Positions 6,433 through 8,476 of a stretch of 8,476 nt of DNA are shown here, in pieces. The DNA comes from Anaerolineae bacterium. Lineage in GTDB: Bacteria; Chloroflexota; Anaerolineae; JADYZS01. Each line of letters opens with the position of its first letter. Position 1 is the stretch's first letter. Under the pieces are notes generated by a model, which was given only the letters and a program-made list of their open reading frames with translations, made no database searches and was not told where the DNA came from. The translations under genes were made by a program, and so were the position numbers. The stretch is from the NCBI GenBank assembly GCA_020853075.1, contig JADYZS010000008.1:1-8476 (forward strand), given 5' to 3'.

Positions 6433-6997
6433 GACACCTCCCGTTGCAGGTGAGAATGAGGCCGGACGCCAGGTATCATACCAGAATCCCCCGCATCCGC
6501 CAAACGCGGGCGCGCCGCCCCGTTTCCTGGCCGATGGGATGTTGGGCACGCTCGCCAAGTGGCTGCGGCTGTTAGGATACGACACCCACTTTGACTCTGC
6601 GTTGGACGACCACGCTCTGGCGCGCCTGGCGCGGGCCGAGGGGCGTGTCTTACTGACGCGGGATCGCGCCCTGGCCGCGCGGCGGGGCCTGCAAAGCCTT
6701 TTTGTGCAAGAAGAAGACCTGGAAGCACAGATCGCGCAGATGGTACAGACGTTGGGGTTGTCGCCTGGCCTGGAACCCCGTTGCGCCGTCTGCAATGGAG
6801 AACTTGCCATCGTACCAAAGGCCGCTGTACAATCGCTCGTGCCACCCTACGTCTATCAGACGCAGAGCGAATTTCGCCGCTGCGTCGCCTGTGGGCGCGT
6901 CTATTGGCGCGGGACGCATTGGCCGTACATCGCCGCGAAACTGGCGCAATGGGGGCAGGGGGATGAGCCAGATGACGCTGGGGATATTCAGGCATGA
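6431..6997 (+). CDS. Mut7-C RNase-domain protein with zinc ribbon
   Basis: The 188-residue protein matches the Mut7-C (DUF82) family. A PIN-like nuclease fold opens with FLADGMLGTLAKWLRLLGYD (32-51) and continues with LLTRDRALA (74-82). D35, D51 and D78 are the acidic residues that would hold metal. The C-terminal part is a zinc ribbon with C118-xx-C121 and C151-xx-C154, ending CGRVYWRGTHW. The family is named after the C-terminus of the C. elegans exonuclease MUT-7 and is predicted to cut RNA. The first 30 residues are proline-rich and not family-like. ATG 6431 is nevertheless the only usual start that keeps D35, because the next ATG (6538) would remove it. GGGGAG at 6422-6427 is a possible ribosome site with a short 3-base spacing. 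Function is certain to family level; the exact start is uncertain. Confidence 0.85.
   Translation: MTPPVAGENEAGRQVSYQNPPHPPNAGAPPRFLADGMLGTLAKWLRLLGYDTHFDSALDDHALARLARAEGRVLLTRDRALAARRGLQSLFVQEEDLEAQIAQMVQTLGLSPGLEPRCAVCNGELAIVPKAAVQSLVPPYVYQTQSEFRRCVACGRVYWRGTHWPYIAAKLAQWGQGDEPDDAGDIQA
6435..6442 (-). promoter_or_regulatory. Ribosome binding site of the amt-like gene
   Basis: On the minus strand this reads GGGAGGTG, a near-perfect match to the anti-Shine-Dalgarno sequence, with GGAGG 4 bases before the ATG at 6432. It decides the start against the longer open frame. It lies inside the first codons of the Mut7-C frame on the plus strand. Confidence 0.75.
6475..6503 (-). promoter_or_regulatory. 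Predicted sigma-70-type promoter for the amt-like gene
   Basis: On the minus strand a -35 TTGGCG (6503-6498, 4 of 6 to TTGACA) is followed by a 17-bp spacer and a -10 TATGAT (6480-6475, 5 of 6). An extended TGG stands directly before the -10. The predicted transcript would begin near 6468 with a leader of about 35 bases. The -10 overlaps the palindrome GGTATCATACC (6472-6482). The whole promoter lies within the Mut7-C reading frame if that gene starts at 6431. Confidence 0.5.
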
Positions 6998-7034
6998 ATG
7001 ATGAGAATGGGGCGTCTGCTATCAGAAGAGGATC

Positions 7035-7147
7035 CCCCCTCACCCCAACCCTTGTACTCATGCGATCTTCCTACGCCTCCTCCCTGGGGAGAGGGAGCGC
7101 GATGCTCTTAACCCTCTCCCCTCCGGGGAGAGGGAAGGGTGAGGGGG
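7035..7147. repeat. Three-stem palindromic repeat, copy R4
   Basis: The outer arms 7035-7045 and 7137-7147 pair perfectly. The hairpin CCCTCTCCCC (7112-7121) with GGGGAGAGGG (7125-7134) is perfect (TCC loop). The left inner hairpin of R1/R2 is replaced by a core containing TTGTACTCATGCGATCTTCC and CTGGGGAGAGGGAGCGC, which recurs in R6. The gap 6998-7173 between the Mut7-C gene and the next gene is mostly this repeat; apart from an in-frame ATG at 7102 it shows no coding signal. Confidence 0.88.
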
Positions 7148-7173
7148 CACCTTACCCTTCCAATAGGTCGGCT

Positions 7174-8476
7174 ATGGAGCTATCCACCCCTGTCAACCGC
7201 TCCGCAGGGGAGGGCAGGGAGGAGGCATGGACAGTCGTCATCGCGGCGGCCCTAGCCATTGCCAGCCTGGCCCTCTACCTGCGCACGCTGGCTCCTTCCG
7301 TCGCCACCATCTTTGACGACAGTCTGGAGTTCCAGTTGGTCGGCCCCACCCTGAGCATCGCGCACCCGACAGGCTATCCGCTTTATACGCTTCTCGCCTG
7401 GCTCTTCTCGCGTATCCCGGTGGGCGACGCTGCCTACCGGGTGAACCTTCTCTCGGCGGTGGCCGCTGCTGCCGCGGTGGGGATGGTCTATCTGGCCGCG
7501 CACCAGTGGACGGGAAGCCGTCTCGCTGCTGCTATTGGGAGCGTGGTCTTCGCGCTTTCCCCCATCTTCTGGTCTCAGGCCACCATCGCCGAAGTCTATG
7601 CGCTGCACGCGTTCTTCGTGGCACTGATCCTTTGGGTGACGCTGCGCGGGGGTGACTCCCGCCTGGCCCCCTCCTGGTTCCTCCCTGCCGCCTGTCTGGG
7701 TTTCTCGTTGGCGCACCACCGTATGACGCTCCTCCTCGTCCCAGCGGTGGTCGTCTTCGCCCTCTGGACAACGCCTTCCCTTTTCTTGCAGCCGCGCCGC
7801 TGGCCGCGGCTCGCCGTCGCTTTCCTGGCTCCCTTGCTCCTATACCTCTATATCCCTCTGCGCGGCCTGGCGACGACTTCGCTGGATGGCACGTATCGCA
7901 ACACCTGGGCTGGATTCTGGGGCTGGGTCACCGCCAGCGGCTACAACGTCTTCCTCAGTGGCAACCCCTTTGGCGTCCATTACGATGCTCGCTTCTATTT
8001 CAACCTCTTCCTGGCGCAATTCGGCTGGGTGGGATTGGTATTGGGTACGCTGGGCTTTCTGGCGATGCTGCGAGAGCCGCGGCGTTGGGCTTTGGTCGCG
8101 TTGGCCTTCGCCGCCAACCTTGCCTTCGGCCTGGCCTACCGCGCCGCTGATGTGGATGTTTTTTTCATCCCCGCCTTTCTCCTGTGGGCTATCTTCGTGG
8201 CCGCGGGCGTCGCGGTGCTGTTGGGCGTGTTTCGTGTGATCTGGGATAGGTTTCTTGGTGGCGATAGCCGTACCCCCCCTCACCCCTACCCCCTCTCCCT
8301 CAAAGGGAGAGGGGAATCGTCGCTCCCTCTCTCCGACGAGAGTACAGAAGCAGAATCCCCCCTCCCCCCAGCCCTTGTACTCATGCGATCTTCCCACGCC
8401 TCCCCCCTGGGGAGAGGGAGCGCAGCTTCTTCAACCCTCTCCCCGCAGGGGAGAGGGAAGGGTGAGGGGGGGGCAC
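7174..8476 (+). CDS. DUF2723 / TMEM260-like membrane glycosyltransferase, 3' end beyond the window
   Basis: An open frame of at least 434 codons runs off the right edge. It begins with a membrane segment (about 19-37), then the family block FDDSLEFQLVGPTLSIAHPT (47-66) with GYPLY (67-71), where D48/D49 and E52 resemble the catalytic loop of GT-C fold glycosyltransferases. Further hallmarks are FWSQATIAEVYALHAFF (132-148), LAHHRMTLLL (179-188) and LYLYIPLRG (223-231), plus hydrophobic helices to about 357. The family is linked to mannose transfer to proteins or surface glycans. The ATG at 7174 has only a weak AGG upstream; an in-frame ATG at 7102 lies inside repeat R4. From R366 onward the frame reads through repeats R5 and R6 (PPHPYPLSLKGRGE..., ...LSPQGRGKGEGG) with no stop. 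These residues may be a repeat inserted in frame, or a non-coding tail if a stop is lost. Confidence 0.82.
   Translation, partial: MELSTPVNRSAGEGREEAWTVVIAAALAIASLALYLRTLAPSVATIFDDSLEFQLVGPTLSIAHPTGYPLYTLLAWLFSRIPVGDAAYRVNLLSAVAAAAAVGMVYLAAHQWTGSRLAAAIGSVVFALSPIFWSQATIAEVYALHAFFVALILWVTLRGGDSRLAPSWFLPAACLGFSLAHHRMTLLLVPAVVVFALWTTPSLFLQPRRWPRLAVAFLAPLLLYLYIPLRGLATTSLDGTYRNTWAGFWGWVTASGYNVFLSGNPFGVHYDARFYFNLFLAQFGWVGLVLGTLGFLAMLREPRRWALVALAFAANLAFGLAYRAADVDVFFIPAFLLWAIFVAAGVAVLLGVFRVIWDRFLGGDSRTPPHPYPLSLKGRGESSLPLSDESTEAESPLPPALVLMRSSHASPLGRGSAASSTLSPQGRGKGEGGA
8274..8314. repeat. Palindromic repeat, copy R5 (left half)
   Basis: The left outer arm CCCCCCTCACCCC (8274-8286) is followed by a perfect 10-bp hairpin, CCCCTCTCCC (8290-8299) with GGGAGAGGGG (8305-8314), loop TCAAA. 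It has no right outer arm of its own; the nearest GGGTGAGGGGG is the one at 8460-8470 in R6. R5 and R6 may therefore form one composite element or a nested insertion. The linker 8315-8356 contains TCGTCG (8317-8322) with CGACGA (8334-8339). Confidence 0.75.
8357..8476. repeat. Palindromic repeat, copy R6, near-duplicate of R4
   Basis: This aligns with R4 over about 115 bases with a handful of differences, including the shared non-palindromic core TTGTACTCATGCGATCTTCC. The hairpin CCCTCTCCCC (8435-8444) with GGGGAGAGGG (8448-8457) is perfect and has loop GCA in place of TCC. The left outer arm has a C where R4 has A, giving one mismatch with the right arm at 8460-8470. The element may continue past the window edge. 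Confidence 0.85.

Noticed and set aside
6433..6810. N-terminal extension of the amt-like frame upstream of 6432
   Set aside because: It is antisense to the Mut7-C domain and rich in Arg/Ser/Ala, while a strong ribosome site and hydrophobic N-terminus mark the start at 6432.
7102..7173. Upstream in-frame ATG at 7102 as start of the DUF2723 gene
   Set aside because: It would begin the protein within repeat R4 and add 24 repeat-derived residues. The ATG at 7174 lies just outside the repeat, although its ribosome site is weak, so this is not excluded outright.
7252..8397. Minus-strand frames of 155, 79 and 185 codons, and a plus frame at 7886-8239
   Set aside because: They overlap the DUF2723 gene, whose family motifs are unmistakable. 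The opposing frames are low-complexity shadows.

Overview
The window is GC-rich bacterial chromosome, roughly 65 to 70 % GC by eye in the genes I sampled. It reads as an environmental or thermophile-type genome, and I lean toward Chloroflexota. That is inference from two things: the mix of genes (Mut7-C nuclease, DUF2723 membrane glycosyltransferase, divergent Amt protein, UbiD-type decarboxylase) and the heavy load of G/C-rich palindromic repeats between genes. No rRNA, tRNA or marker gene fixes the taxonomy.

Layout from left to right. (1) 1-348: two copies of a palindromic repeat and no gene. (2) 349-1998 (+): a beta-class DNA methyltransferase fused to a C-terminal Mrr-like nuclease domain, with an AT-rich patch where target recognition is expected. 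(3) 1999-2160: a nested palindrome that may end transcription. (4) 2161-3486 (+): a UbiD-family decarboxylase. (5) 3487-3626: a degenerate repeat. (6) 3627-4241 and 4267-4959 (+): an RNA 2',3'-cyclic phosphodiesterase (ThpR) followed 25 bp later by a phosphoribosyltransferase-domain protein, probably co-transcribed. (7) 4882-6432 (-): a divergent Amt/Rh-family membrane protein whose 3' end overlaps the phosphoribosyltransferase gene by 78 bp. (8) 6431-6997 (+): a Mut7-C RNase/zinc-ribbon protein whose best start codon shares the tetranucleotide CATG with the amt start on the other strand. (9) 7035-7147: a repeat copy. (10) 7174 to the window edge (+): a DUF2723/TMEM260-like polytopic glycosyltransferase. 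Its frame stays open through two more repeat copies and leaves the window, so it is partial.

The genes do not form one pathway. The window looks like housekeeping or accessory genes with a dispersed palindromic element in most of the gaps. The points that stand out are the single-chain methyltransferase-nuclease with a base-composition mosaic, the repeat element translated in frame inside the DUF2723 gene, the loss of one pore histidine in the Amt homologue, and the zero-spacing divergent gene start with a promoter buried in the neighbouring reading frame.
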